From NCBI RefSeq assembly GCF_001625085.1, contig NZ_BDAW01000012.1, forward strand, positions 124,001 through 188,000: a stretch of 64,000 nucleotides of DNA. Direction: 5' to 3'. The notes beneath the pieces are model-generated. The model was not told the origin of the DNA. It saw nothing but the letters and a program-made list of their open reading frames with translations, and searched no databases. This DNA comes from Nocardia acidivorans NBRC 108247 (GTDB lineage Bacteria > Actinomycetota > Actinomycetes > Mycobacteriales > Mycobacteriaceae). Numbering within the stretch: position 1 is the first letter of the stretch; every line of letters starts with the position of its first letter. The position numbers and the translations under genes were made by a program. Below, piece by piece: positions 24,335 to 33,176 of the stretch.

Positions 24335-25240
24335 ATGGCCATCCAGCTGGGACAGAATCAGTACGGCAAGGCCGAGAGTCGCGTGGTGCGCGTCTACCGC
24401 GACAGCGCCCGGCACACCATCCGGGACCTCAACGTCTCCTCGGCGTTGCGCGGGCGCTTCGAGGATGCGCACATCACCGGCGATCAGGGTGACGTCCTGC
24501 CCACCGATACGCAGAAGAACACCGCCTTCTCCTTCGCCAAGGAGAAGGGCATCGACGCCATCGAGGATTTCGGGCTCATCCTCGCCGATCACTTCATCTC
24601 CCGCTGCCCGGGCGCGGACGGTGCGCGCATCGAGATCGAGGAGTACGCCTGGGACCGGATTCCGGTCGACGGTGCGGGACATGACTTCTCGTTCGTGCAG
24701 GCGGGCGGGGGAGTGCGCACCGTCGTGATCAATATGGACGGCCACGGCGAAGACCGCCGCACCCATGTGGTGACCGGTATCCGGGATCTGGTGCTGCTCA
24801 AATCCACCGGCTCGGAGTTCCACGGCTTCTTCGAGGACAAGTACACGACGCTGCAACCCACCAAGGATCGCGTCATGGCGACCTCGCTGGTGGCGCGCTG
24901 GCGGTATGACCGCACCGATGTGGACTGGGACAGGTCGTTCGCCTCCATCCGCGCGACCCTGCTGCGGCAGTTCGCGGTGGTGCATTCGATGGCCCTGCAG
25001 CAGACCCTCTACAGCATGGGACGCGCTGTGCTGGAACAGCATCGGGAAGTCGCCGAGATCAAATTCTCCGCGCCCAACAAGCATCACTTCCTGGTCGACC
25101 TGAGCCCGTTCCACGTGGAGAACAACGGTGAGGTGTTCATCGCCGCCGATCGGCCCTACGGCCTGATCGAGGCGAGCCTGCATCGCGATGACGCCGTTCC
25201 CGCGGGCAATGCCTGGCTCGGCGTACCGGGATTCTGTTGA
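24335..25240 (+). CDS. pucL: factor-independent urate hydroxylase (uricase), copy 2
   Basis: 301 residues. GQNQYGKAESRVVRVYRD, VLPTDTQKNTAFSFAKEKG and MALQQTLYSMGRAVLEQ correspond to the motifs of copy 1, and NKHHFLVDLSPFHVEN is kept. Substitutions are spread along the whole length, so the two uricases have diverged for long. It is followed directly by a urate/xanthine-type permease, so this cassette looks specialised for imported urate while copy 1 serves xanthine dehydrogenase. Confidence 0.94.
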   Translation: MAIQLGQNQYGKAESRVVRVYRDSARHTIRDLNVSSALRGRFEDAHITGDQGDVLPTDTQKNTAFSFAKEKGIDAIEDFGLILADHFISRCPGADGARIEIEEYAWDRIPVDGAGHDFSFVQAGGGVRTVVINMDGHGEDRRTHVVTGIRDLVLLKSTGSEFHGFFEDKYTTLQPTKDRVMATSLVARWRYDRTDVDWDRSFASIRATLLRQFAVVHSMALQQTLYSMGRAVLEQHREVAEIKFSAPNKHHFLVDLSPFHVENNGEVFIAADRPYGLIEASLHRDDAVPAGNAWLGVPGFC

Positions 25241-25258
25241 GGAGAGGCGGGCGAGTCC

Positions 25259-26656
25259 ATGAAACTGCAAGGACGACAACGACATCCGGGGCCCGAGGAT
25301 GAGCGGTATCCGCTGCCCAAGCTGGTGGCGTACGGGACCCAGCACATTCTCACCATGTACGGCGGGGTCATCGCGCCACCGCTCATCGTGGGCGGCGCGG
25401 CCGGACTCTCGGGCGGTGACATCGCGCTACTGGTGACCGCGGGACTGTTCGTCTCCGGTGCGGCGACCCTGCTCCAGACGCTCGGCCTGGGCCGGGTGGG
25501 CAGCAGATTGCCCATCGTGCAAGGCATTTCGTTCGCCAGCGTCTCGACCATGGTGACCATCGCCAATGCCGACGGCCTGCGGGCGGTGTACGGCGCGATC
25601 ATTGTCGCCGGGCTCATCGGGCTGGTGCTCTCCAGCTTCTTCGCCAAGCTGGTGCGATTGTTCCCCGCCGTGGTCACCGGCACCATCATCACGGTCATCG
25701 GGCTCTCGCTCATGCCCGTCGCGCTCAAGTGGGCGATGGGCAATGACGCGCACAAATCGGATTACGGGTCGATGGGCAATATCGGATTCGCGGGTCTGAC
25801 CCTGCTGATCATCCTGGTGATCAGCAGGGTGTTCCAGGGCGCGATATCGCGATTGTCGATTCTGATCGGCCTGGTGGCCGGCACCGTGATCGCCGCCATT
25901 GCGGGCCGGACCGATTTCTCCGAGGTCGGGCGGGCCGAGCTGATCGCCCTGCCCGAGTTCTTTCCCTCGGGCGCACCCACTTTCGAGGTCGGGGCCATCA
26001 TCTCGATGACCATCGTGATCCTGGTGATCATGACCGAGACCACCGCCGATATTCTCGCCATCGGTGAGATCGTCGGCACCGAAGTGGATTCGGGTCGGGT
26101 GGCGGACGGTCTGCGCGCCGATATGGCGTCCACCGCGATAGCGCCCGTATTCGGGGCCTTCCCGTGCAGCGCCTTCGCGCAGAATGTCGGGCTGGTCGCG
26201 CTGACCGGGATCAAGAGTCGATTCGTCGTGGCCACGGGTGGACTGGTCCTACTGGTACTGGGCCTGGTTCCGGTGATCGGCGCGGTCGTGGCCGGGATAC
26301 CGTCACCGGTACTCGGCGGCGCGGCCGTCGTACTGTTCGGATCCGTTGCGGCAAGCGGGATTCGGACCCTCGCCAGGGTGCAATTCCATGACAACCTGAA
26401 TATGCTCATTGTGGCCGTGGCGATTGCCGCCGGACTCATTCCCATTGCGGCGCCGACATTCTGGGACGCGTTCCCGGAATCGTTCGCGGTGATCATGCAT
26501 TCGGGTATCAGCGCGACCGCCATCGTGGCGATCCTGCTCAATCTGCTCTTCAACGAATTGACCATCGGCAATCGCTCCGGCGCCTCGGTCTTCACCGCCG
26601 CGCAGGACGAACGCGACGGTTTCGGCGAGCGCATCGACGACGACATCCGCGACTGA
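25259..26656 (+). CDS. NCS2 family urate/xanthine permease
   Basis: 465 residues, about 14 hydrophobic segments. The N-terminal LVAYGTQHILTMYGGVIAPPLIVGG contains the QH motif of the nucleobase-ascorbate branch. VGSRLPIVQGISFASVSTMV and the helix-10-type loop AFPCSAFAQNVGLVALTGIKSR match urate and xanthine permeases (PucJ/PucK, UacT, XanQ) rather than uracil carriers. It should import urate or xanthine with protons. It is 18 bases after uricase 2 and preceded by GGAGAGG. Confidence 0.92.
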   Translation: MKLQGRQRHPGPEDERYPLPKLVAYGTQHILTMYGGVIAPPLIVGGAAGLSGGDIALLVTAGLFVSGAATLLQTLGLGRVGSRLPIVQGISFASVSTMVTIANADGLRAVYGAIIVAGLIGLVLSSFFAKLVRLFPAVVTGTIITVIGLSLMPVALKWAMGNDAHKSDYGSMGNIGFAGLTLLIILVISRVFQGAISRLSILIGLVAGTVIAAIAGRTDFSEVGRAELIALPEFFPSGAPTFEVGAIISMTIVILVIMTETTADILAIGEIVGTEVDSGRVADGLRADMASTAIAPVFGAFPCSAFAQNVGLVALTGIKSRFVVATGGLVLLVLGLVPVIGAVVAGIPSPVLGGAAVVLFGSVAASGIRTLARVQFHDNLNMLIVAVAIAAGLIPIAAPTFWDAFPESFAVIMHSGISATAIVAILLNLLFNELTIGNRSGASVFTAAQDERDGFGERIDDDIRD

Positions 26657-26784
26657 TCGACACGGGCTGGATGAACCTACGAAATCCCGCCCCGAACGAT
26701 TCCGACCATTGTGCTCATCACGGCTTACGAATCCGCTGTGACGGCCGACATAATTTCGACCAACGGGGGAGGAAGGACCATATT

Positions 26785-27165
26785 ATGCCCCTCATTTTCC
26801 TGAACGGCGGCGCCATGCGCGGCGGTCCGCTGAATCACCTGCTCGCGGGCGCACCGTTCGCCGGCGAGGTGACCACCGCACCGCAGTACCGGTTCTATTC
26901 GGTCGGCGATCGCTTCCCGGGACTGCATCCGGTCTCCGACGGCGGTGCGCATGTCAGCGGTGAATTATTTGATGTGTCTATGGATGTGCTGCGCACCAGC
27001 CTGCTGCCGGCCGAACCGCCGGAGCTCGAACTCGGCGTGATCGAACTCGATGACAAGCGTTCGGTGCTCTCCATGGTGCTGCGCCGCCCACCCGTCTCCT
27101 ATCCGCAGCTGATCGACATCACCGAATTCGGCAGCTGGACGACCTATCGCGAAGGAATTCGATGA
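26785..27165 (+). CDS. allophanate hydrolase-related small protein
   Basis: 126 residues from ATG at 26785 with GGAGGAAGG upstream. IFLNGGAMRGGPLNHLLAGAPF resembles the start of the gamma-glutamylcyclotransferase-like C-terminal domain of AtzF-type allophanate hydrolases, and YRFYSVGDRFPGLHPV and GVIELDDKRSVLSMVLRRP fit the same fold. The amidase domain is absent, so this is the stand-alone form. Its function is not established. Its stop overlaps the hydroxypyruvate isomerase start, so it is part of the glyoxylate operon. Confidence 0.7.
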   Translation: MPLIFLNGGAMRGGPLNHLLAGAPFAGEVTTAPQYRFYSVGDRFPGLHPVSDGGAHVSGELFDVSMDVLRTSLLPAEPPELELGVIELDDKRSVLSMVLRRPPVSYPQLIDITEFGSWTTYREGIR

Positions 27166-27959
27166 AATACACCTCCGGGGGCGCGCTCCGGAAATTCGAC
27201 GTCAATTGCTCGATTCTCTTCACCGACCTTCCGCTGCTGGAACGGCCCGCCGCCGCCAAGGCCGCCGGATTCGACGCGGTGGAATTCTGGTGGCCGTTCG
27301 GCGAGGATCCGACACCCGCCGACGCGGATATCGATGCCTTCGTCTCCTCGATCGAGGACGCGGGCGTGCAACTGGTCGGGCTGAACTTCATCGACCTGAT
27401 TCCCGCCGGGCGTGGCCTGGTGTCGATTCCGGGACAGGAGACCCGATTCCGGGACAATATCGAGGTCGCGGTCGGGATTGCCGAGCGCACCGGATGCCGG
27501 GCGCTGAACGCGCTGTACGGCAACCGGATTGCCGCGGAGGACGCGGAGAAGCAGGACGAACTCGCCCTGGAGAACCTGCGACTGGCCGCCACCGCGGCGC
27601 GGCGCATCGGTGCGACCGTACTGCTCGAAGCGCTCAATGCCTATGAGTCGCAGGACTATCCGATCGTCTCCGCCGCCCATGCCGTCCGCATTATCGAGCA
27701 GGTCGGGGAGCCGAATCTGCGGTTCCTCTGCGACCTCTACCACCTGGCCCGCATGGGCGAGAACCTCGCCGGGGTGATCGACGGCTACGGCGGCTACTTC
27801 GGCCACGTGCAGATTGCCGACACACCCGGCCGCGGCCGTCCCGGCACCGGTGCGCTGGACTTCGAGGAGCTCTTCGGGAAGCTCGACGCCGCCGGATACG
27901 ACGGCTGGATCGGCCTGGAATACAAAGACCCCGAACTGGATTGGGAGTGGATCAAATGA
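27162..27959 (+). CDS. hyi: hydroxypyruvate isomerase
   Basis: 265 residues of TIM-barrel sugar isomerase type. DVNCSILFTDLPLLERPAAA, AGFDAVEFWWPF, LIPAGRGLVSIPGQ, LNALYGNR, LLEALNAYESQDYPI and LRFLCDLYHLARMGENL are the family strands; the metal-binding residues lie in LEALN, CDLYH, HVQIADTPGRGRPGTG and the final GLEYKD. It interconverts hydroxypyruvate and tartronate semialdehyde. It overlaps both neighbours (ATGA), which are also glyoxylate-pathway genes. Confidence 0.92.
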   Translation: MKYTSGGALRKFDVNCSILFTDLPLLERPAAAKAAGFDAVEFWWPFGEDPTPADADIDAFVSSIEDAGVQLVGLNFIDLIPAGRGLVSIPGQETRFRDNIEVAVGIAERTGCRALNALYGNRIAAEDAEKQDELALENLRLAATAARRIGATVLLEALNAYESQDYPIVSAAHAVRIIEQVGEPNLRFLCDLYHLARMGENLAGVIDGYGGYFGHVQIADTPGRGRPGTGALDFEELFGKLDAAGYDGWIGLEYKDPELDWEWIK

Positions 27960-28885
27960 GTGAAGCATCGCGCAGCGATTCCGTGACGGGCGGCGGTCGG
28001 GCGACGGGCGGGCGCACCATCGGATTCGTTGGACTCGGCATCATGGGCGGCCCGATGGCCGCACACCTGGTCGCGGCCGGGCACGAGGTCACCGGGTACG
28101 ACCACAGCTCCGCGGCGGTCGACCGCTTCACCGCGGCCGGTGGCAGGGCGGGCGCGAATGCCGCGGAGACGGTGCGCGACAAGGACATTGTCATCACCAT
28201 GCTGCCGCAGGACGAGCATGTGGAGTCGGTCTTCGCCGAGGTGCTCGAGCACGCCGCCACCGGCACGCTCTACATCGACTTCTCCACCATCACCCCGCGC
28301 ACCGCCGAGTGGACCGCCACCGAGGGCGCGAAGAAGGGGCTGCGCGTCCTGGACGCCCCCGTCAGCGGCGGCGAGCCCGGCGCGAAGAACGCCGCGCTGT
28401 CCATCATGGTCGGCGGCTCGCGCGATGACTTCGAGTCCGCCCGAGCGGTTTTCGAGGCCGTCGGCAAGACCATCGCCCTGGTGGGGCCGAACGGCGCCGG
28501 TCAGGTCGTCAAGGCCGCCAACCAGCTCGTGGTCGGCGGCACCTACGCTCTGATCGCCGAGGCCATCCTGCTCATGGAGAACCTGGGCGCGAACGCCGAG
28601 GCGGGACTGGATGTGCTCGCCGGCGGTCTCGCGGGCAGCAAGATCCTGGAGCTGAAGCGAAAGACCATGCTGGAGCGCAGTTTCCAGCCCGGCTTCCGCA
28701 TCGACCTGCATCACAAGGATATGGGCATCATTCTGGCCGCCGCGCGCCAAGCCGAGGTCGCCATTCCCATGGGCGCGCTCACCGCGCAACTCATCGCCGC
28801 CGCCCGCGCCATGGGCCACGGTTCCCTGGACCACTCCGCGCTGCTGCTGGTCGCCGAGGCGCTCTCGGGCAAGGGCCAGGCGTGA
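27956..28885 (+). CDS. 2-hydroxy-3-oxopropionate (tartronate semialdehyde) reductase
   Basis: 309 residues from ATG at 27956. After a 20-residue N-terminal extension, IGFVGLGIMGGPMAAHLVAA is the Rossmann NAD(P) site of the beta-hydroxyacid dehydrogenases. LDAPVSGGEPGAKNAALSIM is the substrate loop, GAGQVVKAANQLVVGG carries the catalytic Lys, and HHKDMGIILAAAR is the C-terminal signature. It reduces tartronate semialdehyde made by glyoxylate carboligase to D-glycerate. Close family members act on other 3-hydroxyacids; the operon decides the call. Confidence 0.9.
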   Translation: MSEASRSDSVTGGGRATGGRTIGFVGLGIMGGPMAAHLVAAGHEVTGYDHSSAAVDRFTAAGGRAGANAAETVRDKDIVITMLPQDEHVESVFAEVLEHAATGTLYIDFSTITPRTAEWTATEGAKKGLRVLDAPVSGGEPGAKNAALSIMVGGSRDDFESARAVFEAVGKTIALVGPNGAGQVVKAANQLVVGGTYALIAEAILLMENLGANAEAGLDVLAGGLAGSKILELKRKTMLERSFQPGFRIDLHHKDMGIILAAARQAEVAIPMGALTAQLIAAARAMGHGSLDHSALLLVAEALSGKGQA

Positions 28886-29061
28886 CGGCGCGAACCCTGC
28901 GCACCGGGCACGGACCACGTATGGCGGGTGGACACGGCATCTGCGCCATCGGCGTACCCGCGGGCTGGGTGGTGCACGAGTGCACCGTGCAGCCGCGCAA
29001 TGCGCCGATGTCCGTCGTATCGACCGGTCGGCCACTGACCCTGATCCGAAAGGGGATCTGA
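28882..29061 (+). CDS. unrecognised 59-residue coupled ORF
   Basis: A GTG at 28882 overlaps the reductase TGA (GTGA), and the frame runs 60 codons to a TGA one base before the gcl ATG. It therefore fills the gap exactly. About 80 percent of third codon positions are G or C by my count, somewhat lower than its neighbours. Residues of note: two Cys (GHGICAIGV and HECTVQ), a central [12 protein letters not shown] and a C-terminal [13 protein letters not shown] second in-frame start, ATG near 28921, would give 46 residues. I do not recognise it. Confidence 0.45.
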   Translation: MTARTLRTGHGPRMAGGHGICAIGVPAGWVVHECTVQPRNAPMSVVSTGRPLTLIRKGI

Positions 29062-29062
29062 T

Positions 29063-30865
29063 ATGACTCGTATGCGGGCCGTGGACGCCGCGGTACTCAT
29101 TCTCGAAAAAGAAGGCGCGACACAGGCTTTCGGCCTGCCCGGCGCGGCCATCAATCCGTTCTACAGTGCCATGCGGGCGCACGGCGGGATCAAGCATATT
29201 CTCGCCCGGCACGTGGAGGCAGCCTCGCATATGGCCGAGGGCTTCACTCGCGCCGCACCCGGCAATATCGGCATCTGCATCGGCACCTCCGGCCCCGCCG
29301 GGACCGATATGATCACCGGGTTGTATTCGGCGAGTGCGGATTCCATTCCGATTCTGTGCATTACCGGGCAGGCCCCGGTGTCCAAGCTGCACAAGGAGGA
29401 TTTCCAGGCGGTCGATATCGCCTCGATCGCCGCACCGGTGAGCAAGTGGGCCGTGACCGTGCTGGAGCCCGCGCAGGTGCCCGGTTCGTTCCAGAAGGCG
29501 TTCCAGCTCATGCGTTCCGGGCGTCCGGGGCCGGTGCTGATCGATCTGCCGATCGACGTGCAGCTGGCCGAGATCGAATTCGATATCGAGACCTATACGC
29601 CCCTGGAAGTGCAGCGGCCCGCCGCCACCCGCGCGCAGGCCGAGAAGGCCATCGCCATGCTCAATGCCGCCGAACGGCCGTTGATCGTGGCGGGCGGTGG
29701 CATCGTGAATGCCGACGCCGCGGATCTGCTGGTCGAATTCGCCGAGCTGACCGGCATTCCCGTGGTGCCGACCCTGATGGGCTGGGGCACCATTGCCGAT
29801 GATCATCCGCTGCACGCGGGCATGGTCGGCTTGCAGACCTCGCACCGGTACGGCAATGCCACCATGCTGGAGGCGGATTTCGTTCTCGGTATCGGTAACC
29901 GGTGGGCCAATCGGCATACCGGTGGGATCGAAACCTATACGCGGGACCGTACTTTCGTGCACGTCGATATCGAGCCCACCCAGATCGGCCGCGTGTTCGC
30001 ACCCGACTACGGCATCGTCTCCGATGCGGGCGCGGCGCTGGCCGAGTTCCTGGATGTGGCTCATGAGCTGAAGCTCACCGGTCAGCTGCGCGAGCGCGGC
30101 GACTGGGCCGCGACCTGCCGGGAGCGCAAGCGAACCCTGCTGCGCAAGACGCATTTCGACACCGTGCCGATCAAACCGCAGCGGGTGTACGAGGAGATGA
30201 ACGCGGCATTCGGACCCGACGTCCGCTATGTCACCACCATCGGACTGTCGCAGATCCAGGCGGCGCAAATGCTGCACGTGTACAAGCCGCGGCACTGGAT
30301 CAACGCGGGCCAGGCCGGGCCGCTCGGGTGGACCCTGCCCGCCGCCATCGGCGTGGCCACCGCCCTGCCGGACGAGACCGTCGTGGCGCTCTCGGGTGAT
30401 TACGACTTCCAGTTCCTGATCGAGGAATTGGCCGTCGGCGCACAGTTCAACATCCCGTATGTGCATGTGGTGGTGAACAATTCGTACCTGGGGCTGATCC
30501 GCCAGGCCCAGCGCGCCTTCGATATGGACTACTACGTCCAGCTGTCGTTCGAGAACATCAACAGCCCGGAGGTCAACGGCTACGGCGTCGACCACCTCAA
30601 GGTCGCGGAAGGACTGGGCTGCAAGGCGATTCGCGTCACCGAACCCGACCGGATCGGCTCCGCCATGGCCGAGGCCAAACGCTTGATGGCCGAACACCGG
30701 GTGCCGGTGCTGGTCGAGGTCATTCTCGAACGCGTCACCAATGTGTCGATGGGTCTCGAAATCGACAGTATCAACGAGTTCGAGGAGCTCGCGGATTCGT
30801 TCGAGGACGCGCCGACCGCCATCGCGGCACAGCCCGAGTACGAAGCGGCCGGGAGCCCTTCGTGA
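29063..30865 (+). CDS. gcl: glyoxylate carboligase (tartronate-semialdehyde synthase)
   Basis: 600 residues of thiamine-diphosphate enzyme. The residue that is a catalytic Glu in most of the family is Val51 here ([15 protein letters not shown]), as in E. coli Gcl. The central FAD/Rossmann domain follows, and the C-terminal ThDP motif runs from [17 protein letters not shown] to [15 protein letters not shown] near residues 445-475. It joins two glyoxylates to tartronate semialdehyde and CO2. Its last codons overlap glycerate kinase (GTGA). Confidence 0.95.
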   Translation: MTRMRAVDAAVLILEKEGATQAFGLPGAAINPFYSAMRAHGGIKHILARHVEAASHMAEGFTRAAPGNIGICIGTSGPAGTDMITGLYSASADSIPILCITGQAPVSKLHKEDFQAVDIASIAAPVSKWAVTVLEPAQVPGSFQKAFQLMRSGRPGPVLIDLPIDVQLAEIEFDIETYTPLEVQRPAATRAQAEKAIAMLNAAERPLIVAGGGIVNADAADLLVEFAELTGIPVVPTLMGWGTIADDHPLHAGMVGLQTSHRYGNATMLEADFVLGIGNRWANRHTGGIETYTRDRTFVHVDIEPTQIGRVFAPDYGIVSDAGAALAEFLDVAHELKLTGQLRERGDWAATCRERKRTLLRKTHFDTVPIKPQRVYEEMNAAFGPDVRYVTTIGLSQIQAAQMLHVYKPRHWINAGQAGPLGWTLPAAIGVATALPDETVVALSGDYDFQFLIEELAVGAQFNIPYVHVVVNNSYLGLIRQAQRAFDMDYYVQLSFENINSPEVNGYGVDHLKVAEGLGCKAIRVTEPDRIGSAMAEAKRLMAEHRVPVLVEVILERVTNVSMGLEIDSINEFEELADSFEDAPTAIAAQPEYEAAGSPS

Positions 30866-32037
30866 TTCACGCGCGCGGTGGTTCGGGGCGGGGCTGGCGG
30901 GACGGGCAGGTGATCGTCGCCCCGGACAAGTTCAAGGGCTCGCTGACCGCCGCGGAGGTGGCCGCGCACATTACGGCCGGACTGCGGCGCATTCGCCCGG
31001 AACTGCCCGTGGTCGCGGTCCCCGTTGCCGACGGCGGGGACGGAACCGTGGACGCGATGGTGGCCTCGGGCTTCGCGGGCCTGCAGACCGCCGTCACCGG
31101 GCCGGTCGGGAATCGAGTGGCCGCCTCGTTCGCCATGAGGGGCGAGACGGCCGTCATCGAACTCGCCGAAGCCTCCGGGCTGCGGCGACTGCCCGACCGG
31201 CCCACCCCGGCCACCGCGCGCACCGCCACCAGTGCGGGAACCGGAGAACTGATACGCACCGCGGTCACCCGCGGCGCACGGCGAATCGTCCTGGGGCTGG
31301 GCGGAAGTGCCTGCACCGACGGCGGTTCGGGCATGCTGAGCGCGCTCGGCGCGCGCTTGCTGGACGCCGACGGGGTCGAGCTGCCGCCGGGCGGCGCGGC
31401 GCTGGCGCACCTGGAACGCATCGATATCGGCGATATGCTGCGCGTCCCGGTGACGGTCGCCTCCGACGTGGACAACCCACTGTTGGGCGAGCGCGGTGCG
31501 GCCCATGTGTACGGGCCCCAAAAGGGCGCCGGCGCAGCGGATGTCGCGGCGCTCGAACGAGGACTGGCTCGGTTCGCCGAGATCGCGCGGCGCGATCTCG
31601 GCGTCGACCTGGCCGATCGGCCGGGCGCGGGTGCGGCGGGCGGCGTCGGATTCGCCGCCATCGCCTTCCTGGGCGCGCGCAGTGAGCCCGGCATCGAATT
31701 GATCCTGCGGCACCTGGATTTCGCGGAACGGGTGCAGGGGGCGCGACTGGTGATCACCGGTGAGGGCTGCCTGGATGAGCAGACCCTGCACGGTAAGGCC
31801 CCGATCGGCGTGGCCCGGGCCGCCGCCGCGGCCGGGGTTCCGGTGCTGGCCGTCGCGGGTCAGCGGTTGTTGACCCGGGATATGCTGCGCCGCTTCGGAT
31901 TCGAGGACGCCTACGCACTCACCGATATCGAGCCCGATCCGCAGCGGTGCATCAGCCATGCCGGGCCGCTGCTGGAACAGCTCGCGGTGCGGATAGCCGA
32001 AACCCGCCTGGGCGATCTGCTGTCCCGAAACGCGTAG
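30862..32037 (+). CDS. glycerate kinase, GlxK/GarK family
   Basis: 391 residues from GTG at 30862. After a short N-terminal extension the family start is [21 protein letters not shown], followed by [33 protein letters not shown] near residue 150, [23 protein letters not shown] and [21 protein letters not shown]. It phosphorylates glycerate (2-phosphoglycerate for this family) and links purine-derived glyoxylate to glycolysis. A GTG at 30910 would remove the extension, but the GTGA overlap with gcl favours the longer form. Confidence 0.92.
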   Translation: MIHARGGSGRGWRDGQVIVAPDKFKGSLTAAEVAAHITAGLRRIRPELPVVAVPVADGGDGTVDAMVASGFAGLQTAVTGPVGNRVAASFAMRGETAVIELAEASGLRRLPDRPTPATARTATSAGTGELIRTAVTRGARRIVLGLGGSACTDGGSGMLSALGARLLDADGVELPPGGAALAHLERIDIGDMLRVPVTVASDVDNPLLGERGAAHVYGPQKGAGAADVAALERGLARFAEIARRDLGVDLADRPGAGAAGGVGFAAIAFLGARSEPGIELILRHLDFAERVQGARLVITGEGCLDEQTLHGKAPIGVARAAAAAGVPVLAVAGQRLLTRDMLRRFGFEDAYALTDIEPDPQRCISHAGPLLEQLAVRIAETRLGDLLSRNA

Positions 32038-32068
32038 CGCCCGAATACATCTACTGAAAGAGGAAGCG

Positions 32069-33091
32069 ATGTCGGACTTCACCAGCCTGCCGGACCTGGC
32101 GCTGCGCACCTACCGCGCGAGCGTGATCGCCGCCAGCGACGAATCCTTCGAAGAGCGCGAAAACCTCATCCAGCCCTGGGAACCGCGCTTCTCCGCCGAG
32201 ACCTTCGGCACCAAGGGCCAGGAATACGACGGCTGGGAGACCCGCCGTCGCCGCAACGCACCCGGAAACGACTGGGCGATCGTACGACTGGGCATGCCCG
32301 GCGTCGTGCGCGGCGTGGTCATCGACACCGCCTGGTTCAAGGGCAACTACCCGCCGTTCGCCTCCGTCGACGCCTGCCGGGTATCGGGTTACCCCGGTGT
32401 GGCGGAACTGGATTCGGCCGACTGGGTCGAGATCGTGCCCAAGACCCCGCTCCAGGGCGACGCCAAACATGAGCTGCCCGTCGACAGCGAGCAGATCTTC
32501 ACCCATGTGCGCCTGCATATGCATCCGGACGGCGGTATCGCCCGCTTCCGCGTGCACGGTGACGTGGTGCCGGATCCGGTCCTGCTGACCGGGCTCACCG
32601 TGGACCTGGCCGCGCTCGAGCATGGCGGTCGCGCCGTCGACTGCTCGAATCTGTTCTACTCGGGTGCGGACAATATGCTCGCGCCCGGGCTCGCGCGGAA
32701 TCAGGCCGAGGGCTGGGAGACCGCCCGCCGCCGCGACGACGGCAATGATTGGGCTGTGATTCGCCTTGCCGCCCAAGGTGTTCCGGAGCTGATCGAGATC
32801 GACACCACCAACCTGGTGTTCAACTCGCCCGCCGAGGTGCGCCTGCTCGGCGTCGATCTGCCCACCGGCACACCGGTTCCCGCCGCCGACTCCCCGGCCT
32901 GGTTCGAACTGCTGCCCACGGTGGCGATCCAGCCCGACACCCCGCACCGCTTCCGCGTGCAGGGCGCGCGGCCGGCCACTCACGTGCGTCTCGATATCTA
33001 CCCGGACGGCGGCATTGCCCGTCTCCGGCTGCTGGGCGCTCTCACCCCGGCGGGACTCGAGGCGCTCGTCACCCGCTGGGGTGCGGCCTGA
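32069..33091 (+). CDS. alc: allantoicase
   Basis: 340 residues with AGAGGAAG upstream. Two tandem allantoicase repeats are visible: the first with ETFGTKGQEYDGWETRRRR and GNDWAIVRLGMPGVVRGVVI DTAWFKGN, the second with DNMLAPGLARNQAEGWETAR and GNDWAVIRLAAQGVPELI. Each ends with a HVRLxxxPDGGIAR[FL]R motif. It hydrolyses allantoate to urea and ureidoglycolate. It is the last gene of the island before a terminator-like hairpin. Confidence 0.94.
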   Translation: MSDFTSLPDLALRTYRASVIAASDESFEERENLIQPWEPRFSAETFGTKGQEYDGWETRRRRNAPGNDWAIVRLGMPGVVRGVVIDTAWFKGNYPPFASVDACRVSGYPGVAELDSADWVEIVPKTPLQGDAKHELPVDSEQIFTHVRLHMHPDGGIARFRVHGDVVPDPVLLTGLTVDLAALEHGGRAVDCSNLFYSGADNMLAPGLARNQAEGWETARRRDDGNDWAVIRLAAQGVPELIEIDTTNLVFNSPAEVRLLGVDLPTGTPVPAADSPAWFELLPTVAIQPDTPHRFRVQGARPATHVRLDIYPDGGIARLRLLGALTPAGLEALVTRWGAA

Positions 33092-33128
33092 TCCGTACAC
33101 CCACGCGCTCCGGCGGGTGAACGCGTCC

Positions 33129-33159
33129 GTGGCCGACCGCCTGATCAGCGGTCGGCCAC
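33129..33159 (+). terminator. hairpin after allantoicase
   Basis: Perfect 12-base arms GTGGCCGACCGC and GCGGTCGGCCAC around CTGATCA. No T-run follows. It lies 38 bases after the allantoicase stop and 18 before the next start, so it may insulate the next gene. Confidence 0.6.
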
Positions 33160-33176
33160 ACGTGTAGGCTCATTAG

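Noticed and set aside
26671..26784. Longer start for the allophanate-hydrolase-related protein
   Set aside because: The upstream residues do not fit the domain and a strong GGAGGAAGG precedes ATG at 26785.
27794..30697. 967-codon antisense frame across the glyoxylate genes
   Set aside because: It runs through four well-supported sense genes and shows no family motif.
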